The translations under genes were made by a program, and so were the position numbers. Below, in pieces: positions 55,763-63,735 of a DNA stretch of 64,000 bases; the stretch's first letter is position 1, and each line of letters begins with the position of its first letter. This DNA is from Burkholderiaceae bacterium (GTDB lineage: Bacteria; Pseudomonadota; Gammaproteobacteria; Burkholderiales; Burkholderiaceae): contig CANFWB010000002.1 of the NCBI GenBank assembly GCA_947450605.1, forward strand, positions 1 through 64,000. Direction: 5' to 3'. Below the pieces are notes generated by a model. It had not been told where the DNA came from. It saw only the letters and a list, made by a program, of their open reading frames with translations, and made no database searches.

Positions 55763-55867
55763 ATGATGACCATTCCAAAAATATCTCGCAAGGCTTGCAG
55801 AATTTCTGTTGGCTTGCTGATTAATATCACTGCGGTAGCTATTATTATCCAGTCTGCCCTGCATTAA
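55763..55867 (+). CDS. possible 34-residue single-TM peptide
   Basis: GAGGAG precedes two tandem ATGs (55763, 55766). The product has a basic start (MTIPKISRKACR) and one hydrophobic helix (ISVGLLINITAVAIIIQ). Its TAA overlaps the LysR stop codon on the other strand. Likely expressed with the ZIP gene seven bases upstream; unproven. Confidence 0.4.
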   Translation: MMTIPKISRKACRISVGLLINITAVAIIIQSALH

Positions 55868-56796
55868 AACGATGCCGTGCTAACTCCAGTGTGAGATCTT
55901 GCGCTAACCCCAATACTTTCTTTAAGCCATGACTTAAAGGCTTGTGTTTTCTTCGTTTCTGCCGCGCCTTTTGGGGAAACTAAATAGTAGTTATTGAGAG
56001 AGGGGGCTCTAATCGAGAGCGGCTCTACCAAATTTCCTTTGATAAGATCATCTTCGACAACGGTGGATCGGCCCAAGGCAACCCCCAATCCCGCAATTGC
56101 CGCATGAAGTGATGTCACTAAATAATCACAGTTAATTGCCGATTGAAATTCTATAGGTTCCTCTTGAGCAAAACTCATCCAGTTAGCCCATTCATCGTTT
56201 ACTACAGGCGATATCGTTCTGATCACTGTGAACTTTGATAAATCAGAAGGATTTATCAGGCTTGAATTTCCAGCCAAAAGCTCTGGACTGCAAACGGGGA
56301 ATACCTCTTCTTTGCCGAGTGATTCTGCGTCCAGGCCAATCCAGTTTCCATTTCCGTGCCAAATGGCTACATCAAAGTGATGCATTAAGCTGGATTGTAG
56401 AATTTGCATTGTTTTGATGCGCAACTTTATTTCAGGATGCATTTTTTGAAATTCATGTAGACGAGGCAACAATTGCTTGATGGCAAACATGCCTAGGCAC
56501 TCAATCGTTAAAACATCCTTATTGTTTTGATCTGCTAAGCGCTCAGTAGCGGTAGATAAATTGAGTATTGCCTCACGAGCAATGGTGAGGTATTCAGCTC
56601 CCGCCTTGGTCAGGGCAAGATTATTAGATTGACGAGTAAATAGCTTGTGATTAAGTAGTGACTCAAGATTTTTAATTTGGTGGCTAATAGCAGTTTGTGT
56701 GAGATGCAGCTCATGCGCTGCTTTAGTGAAGCTCAGTGTTCGTGCGGCAGCCTCAAAAGATAAGAGGCTGGTCATTGAAGGTAATCTTGTTCTCAT
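55864..56796 (-). CDS. LysR-family transcriptional regulator (GcvA-like)
   Basis: N-terminal winged HTH: LLSFEAAARTLSFTKAAHELHLTQTAISHQIKNLE pattern (residues 9-43, given as overlapping segments of the family), then a type 2 periplasmic-binding effector domain to residue 310. The frame is open to TTG 56910, but ATG 56796 gives the standard start of GcvA-type proteins. Divergent from Unit E, whose promoter contains a 14-bp palindrome with LysR-type spacing, so it probably controls that operon. Confidence 0.88.
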   Translation of the reverse strand: MRTRLPSMTSLLSFEAAARTLSFTKAAHELHLTQTAISHQIKNLESLLNHKLFTRQSNNLALTKAGAEYLTIAREAILNLSTATERLADQNNKDVLTIECLGMFAIKQLLPRLHEFQKMHPEIKLRIKTMQILQSSLMHHFDVAIWHGNGNWIGLDAESLGKEEVFPVCSPELLAGNSSLINPSDLSKFTVIRTISPVVNDEWANWMSFAQEEPIEFQSAINCDYLVTSLHAAIAGLGVALGRSTVVEDDLIKGNLVEPLSIRAPSLNNYYLVSPKGAAETKKTQAFKSWLKESIGVSARSHTGVSTASF

Positions 56797-56925
56797 TTGT
56801 GTATTGCTCGGTGTACCTGGGTTATCCAATGAAGATATTTCATTTTGTGATGCAATTAATTCATACTTAAATCTGTTAATTTTTTGTTGCCCACATGGTT
56901 TAATTACCAAATGCTAGACGTAATA

Positions 56926-56939
56926 TTGATCTAGATCAA
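56926..56939. promoter_or_regulatory. perfect palindrome, candidate LysR-box
   Basis: TTGATCTAGATCAA, fully symmetrical, contains two T-N11-A arrangements expected of LysR sites. It lies 17 bases before the Unit E start codon and in the divergent gap with the LysR gene. Confidence 0.55.
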
Positions 56940-56956
56940 ATATACCTGGAGTTATT

Positions 56957-57985
56957 ATGTACCAAGCTCTTAAAGCTTTTCATTTTCCCTCTTCCAATTT
57001 AGCAAAAATCCTTTTTTGTTTTATAGTCCCAGCATTAACTTATGCTGCAGTTGCACAAGATAGGGGGCAGTACCCTAATCAGCCCGTCAAAATAATTGCC
57101 CCGTTTGCGCCCGGCGGTCCAACAGATGGCATAGCAAGAAAATTGGCGAATGGCTTGACACTTGTCACGGGCAAGACTTTCGTTGTTGAAAATAAACCTG
57201 GTGCCCAGGCCATTTTAGGAACTGTCTTCGTTAAGGATGCAAAGCCAGACGGATATACGCTACTTTTGAATGAAACGACCGGAGTGTTTGCAATTAATCC
57301 TGCAATTACTAATCCACCTCCATTTGATTCAAATAAAGATTTCACTCCAATTAGTTTAATTGCCTCGGGCCCCATTTTTTTGCTGGTGAATAGTGCCTTA
57401 CCAGTCAAGAATTTAAATGAGTTGATTGAGCTATCAAAAAAAAATCCTGGCGGACTTTCTTATGGCTCCGCTGGAGGAATGGGGCAGTTCCCAACCCACG
57501 TTAGCCCTGAATTATTCAAGATGAAATATGGCTTTGTTGCAAGAAATATACCCTATCGTGGCGCTGGATTGGCTCTGATTGATCTTGCCGCTGGAAGGGT
57601 AGACTTTGCAATGTCAACAGGCTTAGTTGCAGCTCAGCCATTTTTAGATTCTGGCAAAGTCAGAGCAATCGCCGTCACTGGCAAGCAGCGTCTTGCTAAT
57701 ATGCCAACAGTCCCTACTTTTTTGGAGCTTGGCTACCCATTGCCAGAGCTAGATGAGGGCGTTATGTTTGCCTTGTTTGGTCCTGCAAATTTACCCCCCG
57801 ATATTGTTGAATATCTTTCAACTGCAACAGTAAAGGCATTTCATACTTCAGAAATGTCTGAGGGGTTAAAAACCCTTGGTTTATCTACTGCAAAAAATCC
57901 AGGGCCTAAGCCCCACGGCCAAATGATGAAAACTGAAATCACTACATGGACGCCGATTGCTAAAAAAATGAACCTCACTGAATGA
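56957..57985 (+). CDS. Bug-family tripartite tricarboxylate transporter receptor
   Basis: A signal peptide after a longer N-terminal stretch, with the hydrophobic core FCFIVPALTYAAVA, then YPNQPVKIIAPFAPGGPTDGIARK, ENKPGAQAILG and KPDGYTLLL. GGAG precedes the ATG. First gene of Unit E, directly behind the LysR palindrome. It is the only one of the three Bug proteins of this unit placed before the enzymes. Confidence 0.87.
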   Translation: MYQALKAFHFPSSNLAKILFCFIVPALTYAAVAQDRGQYPNQPVKIIAPFAPGGPTDGIARKLANGLTLVTGKTFVVENKPGAQAILGTVFVKDAKPDGYTLLLNETTGVFAINPAITNPPPFDSNKDFTPISLIASGPIFLLVNSALPVKNLNELIELSKKNPGGLSYGSAGGMGQFPTHVSPELFKMKYGFVARNIPYRGAGLALIDLAAGRVDFAMSTGLVAAQPFLDSGKVRAIAVTGKQRLANMPTVPTFLELGYPLPELDEGVMFALFGPANLPPDIVEYLSTATVKAFHTSEMSEGLKTLGLSTAKNPGPKPHGQMMKTEITTWTPIAKKMNLTE

Positions 57986-58022
57986 TATTGATTAATTCTT
58001 TTGGAATTTCTGGATAAATCTG

Positions 58023-58766
58023 ATGAAACCAAATGCATGCTCCGAAATGGAATGGGCTACAAGGGTAGAGTTGGCTGCATGTTATCGATTGATGGCGCAT
58101 TTTGGTGTTAGTGATCTCACCTATAACCATTTATCCGCAAGAGTCCCAGATGCAGCTCATCTTCTATTGGTAAAGCCTAGTAATTTTATGTTCGATGAAG
58201 TCACTGCTTCATCTTTGCTGAAGTTTGATTTTGAGGGCAATCCATATCAAGACAGTCCGCCCAGTAAAGGTGGAGCACACGTAATTCATGCTGGGGTATT
58301 GCAGGCTAGACCAGATTTAAATACCGTGTTTCATACGCACACTACAGCAAATGTAGGAGTGTCTGCTCAAAAACATGGACTGTTGATGATCAGTCAGCAT
58401 GCCATGGGGTTTTACGATCGAATTGCCTACCATGATTTTGGGGGATTTGAATTTAACCTCGATCAAAGGGCGCCTTTATTAGAAAGTCTTGGCAATAAAA
58501 ACTACTTAATTTTAAGGAATCATGGTGTGCTGGTTTGCGGGAAAAATTTGCCACAAACTTTTGTTGATCATCATTATTTAGAAATGGCATGTCGCGCACA
58601 AATTGCTGCTCTATCTAGCGGTACAGAGGTTACTCTAATCGATGAAAAAGTCTGCAAGCGAGCGGCAGAGCAATACCAAACGATTGACCCAAAACAGGCG
58701 GGTGGAAAAGATTGGCCATCATGTCTTCGTTTATTAGAGCGCTTATACCCAACGTACAGAGACTGA
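58023..58766 (+). CDS. class II aldolase/adducin-family protein
   Basis: Zinc-dependent class II aldolase fold (AraD/FucA-like). DLTYNHLSARVP is the N-terminal signature; metal ligands are the histidines in VFHTHTT near residue 103 and in the LILRNHGVLVCG segment near 163. Length 247. Members cleave or decarboxylate hydroxy-acids and sugar acids. It lies 37 bases after a Bug gene and nine before the ThDP enzyme; the pair could act in sequence on one carboxylic substrate. Confidence 0.83.
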   Translation: MKPNACSEMEWATRVELAACYRLMAHFGVSDLTYNHLSARVPDAAHLLLVKPSNFMFDEVTASSLLKFDFEGNPYQDSPPSKGGAHVIHAGVLQARPDLNTVFHTHTTANVGVSAQKHGLLMISQHAMGFYDRIAYHDFGGFEFNLDQRAPLLESLGNKNYLILRNHGVLVCGKNLPQTFVDHHYLEMACRAQIAALSSGTEVTLIDEKVCKRAAEQYQTIDPKQAGGKDWPSCLRLLERLYPTYRD

Positions 58767-58775
58767 ATTTTTAAT

Positions 58776-60551
58776 ATGATTGAAAAACTCGAGATTCCAG
58801 AGCCATGCGAAACGGTTCAAGGTTGGGGTAGTGATGTTGCTGCGGCAATGTTGAGGACTATTGGAGTCAAATACGTTGCATTGAACCCTGGCGCTAGTTA
58901 TAGAGGTTTACATGACAGCTTGGTAAATTTTTTAGGCAACCGAAACCCCCAAATGCTTTTATGCCTTCATGAAGATCATGTTGTGTCCATTGCGCATGGA
59001 TATGCAAAAGCTAGCGATGAAATGATGGCATGTGTTTTACACAGCAATGTGGGTTTATTCCATGGATTGATGGGCATCTATAACGCATGGTGCGACCGAA
59101 TGCCTATGTTGGTAATTGGAGCAACAGGCCCTGTTGCAACGGAGAAGAGAAGGCCTTGGATTGACTGGATTCATACTTCAAAAGACCAGGCATCCGTGCT
59201 GCGAAATTTTTCCAAGTGGGATGATGAGCCACGCTCTGTATCGGGAATTGTCAACTCCTTTCTTAGGGGGGCACAAATTGCAAGAGCTCAACCAAGCGCC
59301 CCTGTGTATATTTGCCTAGATGCGGGCTTGCAAGAAGAAAAGCTCGATGAGCCAATAGAAATTCCCAGTATCGAGCGCTTCATTCCCGCCCAAAGCCCTA
59401 GCCCATCTTTAATTCAGATAAAAAGAGTGGTTGAGTTATTGTTAAAGGCTGAAAATCCGGTCATTTTAATGGGGAGGGCATCTCGAGATCAGTTCGGCTG
59501 GGATCAACGTATCCGCCTAGCCGAGGCGCTTGGGGCTTCAGTATTAACTTCAATTCGGGAGCGTTCCGCCTTCCCAACTAACCATCCTTTGCACGCTGCA
59601 CCACCTTTTTTTTGGTTAAACCCCAAAGCAAAAGAAGTTTTGGCTGGTTCAGATTGTATTTTAAGTTTGGATTGGCCGGATTTGAGTGGGACCCTAGAGC
59701 AAACCTTTGCTAACAATTCTGATTTCACGGGAAATATTATTCAAGTTTCAATGGATCATCAATTGCATAATGGTTGGAGCATGGATTACTTTTCATTGTG
59801 CGCAGTTGATATTCCCATAAGCTCTGGCGTTAATGAATTTGTTGATAGTCTTCTCCCCGCTCTTGAAAAACAGATTGGCCCAAAAAAATTATGGGATGGA
59901 AGTAGTAGAAATTCCTTACCTAAAATTGGGTATAGCGATTCCATAGATCAAGAAATTTCACCGCGAGACATTGAGGTTGCGTTGTCTAATGTCCGAAGTA
60001 ATCACCTTTTTTCTCTTGCTCACGTCACGATAGGGTGGGTAGGTGATGCGTACCAATTCTATGATCCTCTTGATTTTTTAGGTCATGATGGCGGGGCTGG
60101 ATTGGCCGCCGGTCCAGGCATTACAGTAGGAGCAGCGCTTGCATTAAAAGATACCAACAGAATCGTCGTATCAGTCTTGGGTGATGGCGACTTTATACAG
60201 GGTGCTACAGCACTTTGGACTGCGGCGCATTACCATTTACCAGCCCTTTTTATTGTTTCCAATAATAGATCCAACTTCAATGATGAAATTCATCAGGAGA
60301 CGGTAGCAAAATCTAGAAATAGGCCTGTCAAGAATCGTTGGATTGGGCAGCGGATAGATGAGCCTACTGTAAATATTGCTCAACTTGCAAAAGCCCAAGG
60401 GGTTGATGCAGAAGGTCCAATTACATCCATTGCGTCTTTAGAAGCGGCATTACAGCGTGGAATTACGGCGGTTCAAGAGGGCCGCCCTTATTTAATTGAT
60501 GTACATGTCAAGCCTGGTTACTTAAGCGCCCCACTTTCAAGGGGGAGGTAA
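58776..60551 (+). CDS. ThDP-dependent decarboxylase/carboligase
   Basis: Three-domain ThDP enzyme distinct from the one at 41226. The catalytic Glu is in LCLHEDHVVSIAHGYA near residue 67; GDGDFIQGA...SNN near 470 is the ThDP/Mg2+ motif. The first domain has NPGASYRGLHDSL where acetolactate synthases have a GxPG turn. Length 591 is rather long. Probably a 2-oxo-acid decarboxylase or lyase working with the adjacent aldolase; the substrate is unknown. Confidence 0.82.
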   Translation: MIEKLEIPEPCETVQGWGSDVAAAMLRTIGVKYVALNPGASYRGLHDSLVNFLGNRNPQMLLCLHEDHVVSIAHGYAKASDEMMACVLHSNVGLFHGLMGIYNAWCDRMPMLVIGATGPVATEKRRPWIDWIHTSKDQASVLRNFSKWDDEPRSVSGIVNSFLRGAQIARAQPSAPVYICLDAGLQEEKLDEPIEIPSIERFIPAQSPSPSLIQIKRVVELLLKAENPVILMGRASRDQFGWDQRIRLAEALGASVLTSIRERSAFPTNHPLHAAPPFFWLNPKAKEVLAGSDCILSLDWPDLSGTLEQTFANNSDFTGNIIQVSMDHQLHNGWSMDYFSLCAVDIPISSGVNEFVDSLLPALEKQIGPKKLWDGSSRNSLPKIGYSDSIDQEISPRDIEVALSNVRSNHLFSLAHVTIGWVGDAYQFYDPLDFLGHDGGAGLAAGPGITVGAALALKDTNRIVVSVLGDGDFIQGATALWTAAHYHLPALFIVSNNRSNFNDEIHQETVAKSRNRPVKNRWIGQRIDEPTVNIAQLAKAQGVDAEGPITSIASLEAALQRGITAVQEGRPYLIDVHVKPGYLSAPLSRGR

Positions 60552-60575
60552 TGTGAAAAATAAGGCAAGATTCTT

Positions 60576-61550
60576 ATGAAGCATATATATTTTTTATTAT
60601 TAGTTGCGCTTAGTAGCCTTGGATTTAGCGCGCATGCTCAGAACATTGCTAATTTTCCGGATCATCCAGTTAAATTGATCATTCCCTATGGTCCTGGGGG
60701 TGCGGTTGATATAACCGCTAGAATTTTGGCGCAGGATCTCAGCAAATTATGGGGGCAGCAAGCCCTGGTTGATAATAAGCCTGGAGCTGCAGGCATGATT
60801 GCGGCAAATGCTGTTGCAAAAGCCGCTCCGGATGGTTACACATTGCTTATCACTGATGATGGTGTATTAATCAGCATGCCACAGTTCCAAAAAAATATGC
60901 CTTACAACACATTCACTGATTTAATGCCCATAGGAATGGTGTGCATGTTTCCTTATTTAATTGTTGCCAACCCTCAATCCAAGATTAAAAACTTATCGGA
61001 GTTAGTGAGTGCGGCAAAAGCAAATCCGAATAGCATTGACTATGCAACCAATGGTATTGGAAGTACTCACCATTTAACTTGGGAGGCATTTCAGAGGACC
61101 GCTAATATTAAGCTAAACCATATCCCCTATAAAGGAGCGGCACCTGCGTTGCAGGATGTGATGGCGGGTCAAGTATCTTTAATGTTTGTTGCTATTTCTA
61201 CAGCATTGCCATTCATTAAGGATGGGAAACTGATTCCTATTGCAGTTGGTAGCCTTGAGCGTCTCGCTGTAATTCCTGATGTGCCAACTATCGCTGAATC
61301 GGGTTATCCAGGATTTGAGGCTATAGCATGGCAGGGCGTTTTGGCGCCAAAAGGTACATCACCGAAGTTAATTGAAAAAATTAGTGGCGACCTTAAAAAG
61401 GTAACCCAAGGTGCCGACTACAAAGAGGCGCTCATATTGCGCGGAACGGAATCTCGCACCAGCACACCTGAGGCGATGGCTCAAAGATTGAAGATGGAAA
61501 ATGAAAAGACCAGGGCCTTGGTTAAAAGTTTAAATATTTCATCCGAATAA
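60576..61550 (+). CDS. Bug-family tripartite tricarboxylate transporter receptor
   Basis: Signal peptide (YFLLLVALSSLGFSAHAQ), then FPDHPVKLIIPYGPGGAVDITAR, DNKPGAAGMIAA and AAPDGYTLL. Length 324. It follows the ThDP gene by 24 bases and precedes another Bug gene by 18, a tandem duplication of function within Unit E although the two sequences are clearly diverged. Confidence 0.87.
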   Translation: MKHIYFLLLVALSSLGFSAHAQNIANFPDHPVKLIIPYGPGGAVDITARILAQDLSKLWGQQALVDNKPGAAGMIAANAVAKAAPDGYTLLITDDGVLISMPQFQKNMPYNTFTDLMPIGMVCMFPYLIVANPQSKIKNLSELVSAAKANPNSIDYATNGIGSTHHLTWEAFQRTANIKLNHIPYKGAAPALQDVMAGQVSLMFVAISTALPFIKDGKLIPIAVGSLERLAVIPDVPTIAESGYPGFEAIAWQGVLAPKGTSPKLIEKISGDLKKVTQGADYKEALILRGTESRTSTPEAMAQRLKMENEKTRALVKSLNISSE

Positions 61551-61568
61551 TGAATGGGAGTGTCCGCC

Positions 61569-62534
61569 ATGCTGAACAAGAAGCTATTGGTTGCCGCCAT
61601 AATATTTTTTATTTCATCCGCTGTTCATTCCCAGGTATTTCCAACTAAACCTGTAAAAATAATTGTTCCTTATGGGCCTGGCGGTATCAGTGATATTGCC
61701 GCCAGAATGATCGGTAGTAAGCTCTCTGAGATCTGGAGGCAACCCGTCATTGTTGAAAATAAAGTGGGGGGCGGGGGTACCATCGGAACTGGATTTGTTT
61801 CACGATCTGATCCCGATGGGTACACATTGCTAGTAGCTACAGTAGCCGAATTTACAATTGCACAACATCTCAACAAGCAGATAAATCTAAATTCTTTGCG
61901 TGATTTCACGCCGATATCTCTATTAACAGATACGCCAATGTTAATCGTTGCGAATATGAATGCGCCATTTAACAATCTCCGGCAGTTGGCCGAGTTTTCA
62001 AAACAATCGCCTGCGGGTGTGTCGTTTGCCACGCCGGGAGTGGGAACACTTAATCACTTAACGGGCGAGCGATTGGCGGCTGAAATGGGTATTAAATTAG
62101 TTCACATTCCATATAAAGGCGGTGCACAGGCTTCTCTTGCGGTAGTCAGCGGAGAGACTCCATTGGGTATTTCTGGTGCTGCAGTTGTAATGTCGCATGT
62201 GGATTCAGGCAAGCTAAAAATACTAGCTGTTGCCTCTCAGACCCAAATTAAAGGGCATCCGGATTGGCCCACTGTAATCGATGCTGGTCTTCCTGATTTT
62301 GTTGCGTCTAATTGGGTTGCTCTTGCGGCCCCACGTGGCACTCCTCAGAAGATAATTTTGAAAATCCAGGCTGATGTCAGTGCCATACTTCAAATGGACG
62401 ATGTAAGAGAGAAATTGATTAGGGCTGGCTCTGAGCCCATTGGCTCTTCGCCGGAAATATTGATAGAAAGAATCAATAAAGACTCGATTAGATATAGTAA
62501 GGTTATTGAAATAACTAACTTAAAAGCTGATTAA
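61569..62534 (+). CDS. Bug-family tripartite tricarboxylate transporter receptor
   Basis: Signal peptide (KLLVAAIIFFISSAVHSQ), then FPTKPVKIIVPYGPGGISDIAAR, ENKVGGGGTIG and SDPDGYTLL. ATG 61569 has GGGAG at a proper distance; ATG 61554 has no ribosome-binding site. Last gene of Unit E. Confidence 0.87.
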   Translation: MLNKKLLVAAIIFFISSAVHSQVFPTKPVKIIVPYGPGGISDIAARMIGSKLSEIWRQPVIVENKVGGGGTIGTGFVSRSDPDGYTLLVATVAEFTIAQHLNKQINLNSLRDFTPISLLTDTPMLIVANMNAPFNNLRQLAEFSKQSPAGVSFATPGVGTLNHLTGERLAAEMGIKLVHIPYKGGAQASLAVVSGETPLGISGAAVVMSHVDSGKLKILAVASQTQIKGHPDWPTVIDAGLPDFVASNWVALAAPRGTPQKIILKIQADVSAILQMDDVREKLIRAGSEPIGSSPEILIERINKDSIRYSKVIEITNLKAD

Positions 62535-62598
62535 GGCATTCTAATTATCATTTTTTAAGTATATATTTTGATTGCATTTCTGACCCAATAATCGCAAA

Positions 62599-62619
62599 TG
62601 GAATGTTTTCTCCATTCCA
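62599..62619. repeat. hairpin TGGAATG/CATTCCA after Unit E
   Basis: A seven-base perfect stem with a T-rich loop of seven, 65 bases after the last Bug stop. No T-run follows it. The remaining part of this 219-base gap shows nothing else until the tRNA-Asn terminator. Confidence 0.35.
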
Positions 62620-62708
62620 GCCAAGAATTAGTAGGGATCCCCCTAGGCCCCAAAAAAGCTACCGATTTTTTCTGACCATTGCTTTAATGTTGTTCATTGC
62701 CTAAGAAG

Positions 62709-62749
62709 TAAAAAAGCCTCCGGAGCTACTAACTCTGAAGGCTTTTACT
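62709..62749 (-). terminator. intrinsic terminator of tRNA-Asn
   Basis: Read on the minus strand: AAAAGCCTTC-AGAG, loop, CTCC-GGAGGCTTTT with a T-run. It lies just downstream of the tRNA-Asn 3' end. Confidence 0.75.
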
Positions 62750-62753
62750 TATT

Positions 62754-62829
62754 TGGCTCCTCGACCTGGGCTCGAACCAGGGACCTACGGATTAACAGTC
62801 CGGCGCTCTACCAACTGAGCTATCGAGGA
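62754..62829 (-). tRNA. tRNA-Asn (anticodon GUU)
   Basis: 76 bases on the minus strand including encoded CCA. The acceptor TCCTCGA pairs with TCGAGGA, discriminator G. D-loop AGTTGGTAGA; anticodon loop CTGTTAA with GTT at plus 62794-62796; T arm CCTGGTTCGAGCCCAGG. All cloverleaf elements are intact. Confidence 0.96.
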
Positions 62830-62838
62830 ATAAGCCGA

Positions 62839-62853
62839 TATTATAGCAAGATG
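62839..62853 (+). promoter_or_regulatory. thiD: -10-like TATTAT six bases before the thiD ATG (leaderless start)
   Basis: TATTAT (62839-62844), AGCAAG, ATG. It lies ten bases outside the tRNA-Asn 5' end, on the opposite strand. No Shine-Dalgarno. Confidence 0.4.
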
Positions 62854-63735
62854 AAATCATCTACTCCAAGTTCTGTACAGATCCCTAAAGTATTGACCAT
62901 TGCCGGGTCCGATAGCGGTGGCGGTGCAGGCATTCAGGCGGACCTTAAAGTCATTGCAGCCCTTGGTGGATATGGGATGTCGGTCATTACGGCCATTACT
63001 GCCCAGAACACTTTGGGGGTCAGCAGAATTCAGGATATTGACCTCGATGTTGTGGAGGCACAGATTGACGCCATATTTTTGGATATTGGGGTGGATATTG
63101 TCAAAATCGGCATGTTGGCCAGCCCAGAAATCGTCCGCACGGTCGCATCGGCCTTAAAGCGTCACGGAGCTAACAGTATTGTGTTGGATCCAGTCTTAAG
63201 GGCGACCTCAGGAGCCAGTCTTGGTGGTGATGACACTGCTCAGGCCATGATTGCTGAATTATTTCCGATGGCCACTCTCGTGACCCCCAATTTGGAGGAG
63301 GCCTCCCTGCTACTGGGCCGCGAAATTGTTGGACCTGATGACTTCAAGGTGGCGGCTCAAGAACTGCTCGACATGGGCCCGCAAGCTGTCTTGATTAAGG
63401 GCGGTCATCTGGATGCTACCCATACTCAGCTAACGGATTTTTTGATGTGGCGCACGATTGAAGATGGTCTTGAGGTGACTCAATCAAAAGAATTCAAGCA
63501 CTACCGCGTGAACACTGCTAATACTCATGGCACTGGCTGCTCATTATCCTCAGCGATTGCTACTTATTTAGCTGACGGCCATGATCTTGCGCATGCGGTT
63601 GCTAAAGCAATTTCTTATGTGGAGGCAGGATTGGAGGCGGGGCGTTTCTTAAATATTGGTGAAGGCCCAGGGCCTTTGTGGCATATGCATGATTTTTATC
63701 CAACAGCGTTGCCAGAAGAAGAAGGCAAGTATTAA
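62851..63735 (+). CDS. thiD: hydroxymethylpyrimidine/phosphomethylpyrimidine kinase
   Basis: Ribokinase-fold kinase that phosphorylates HMP and HMP-P in thiamine synthesis. TIAGSDSGGGAGIQADLK is the N-terminal substrate site; DPVLRATSG, VTPNLEEASLL and the ATP/anion-hole motif NTHGTGCSLSSAIATYLA follow. Length 294, slightly longer than E. coli ThiD (266), with an extra C-terminal tail. It overlaps the end of a convergent thiE-like gene by four bases. No TPP riboswitch is visible in front of it. Confidence 0.93.
   Translation: MKSSTPSSVQIPKVLTIAGSDSGGGAGIQADLKVIAALGGYGMSVITAITAQNTLGVSRIQDIDLDVVEAQIDAIFLDIGVDIVKIGMLASPEIVRTVASALKRHGANSIVLDPVLRATSGASLGGDDTAQAMIAELFPMATLVTPNLEEASLLLGREIVGPDDFKVAAQELLDMGPQAVLIKGGHLDATHTQLTDFLMWRTIEDGLEVTQSKEFKHYRVNTANTHGTGCSLSSAIATYLADGHDLAHAVAKAISYVEAGLEAGRFLNIGEGPGPLWHMHDFYPTALPEEEGKY

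Noticed and set aside
62535..62753. Riboswitch or small RNA between Unit E and tRNA-Asn
   Set aside because: Only a 7-bp hairpin and the tRNA terminator can be seen; no TPP-riboswitch sequence (CTGAGA) precedes thiD.
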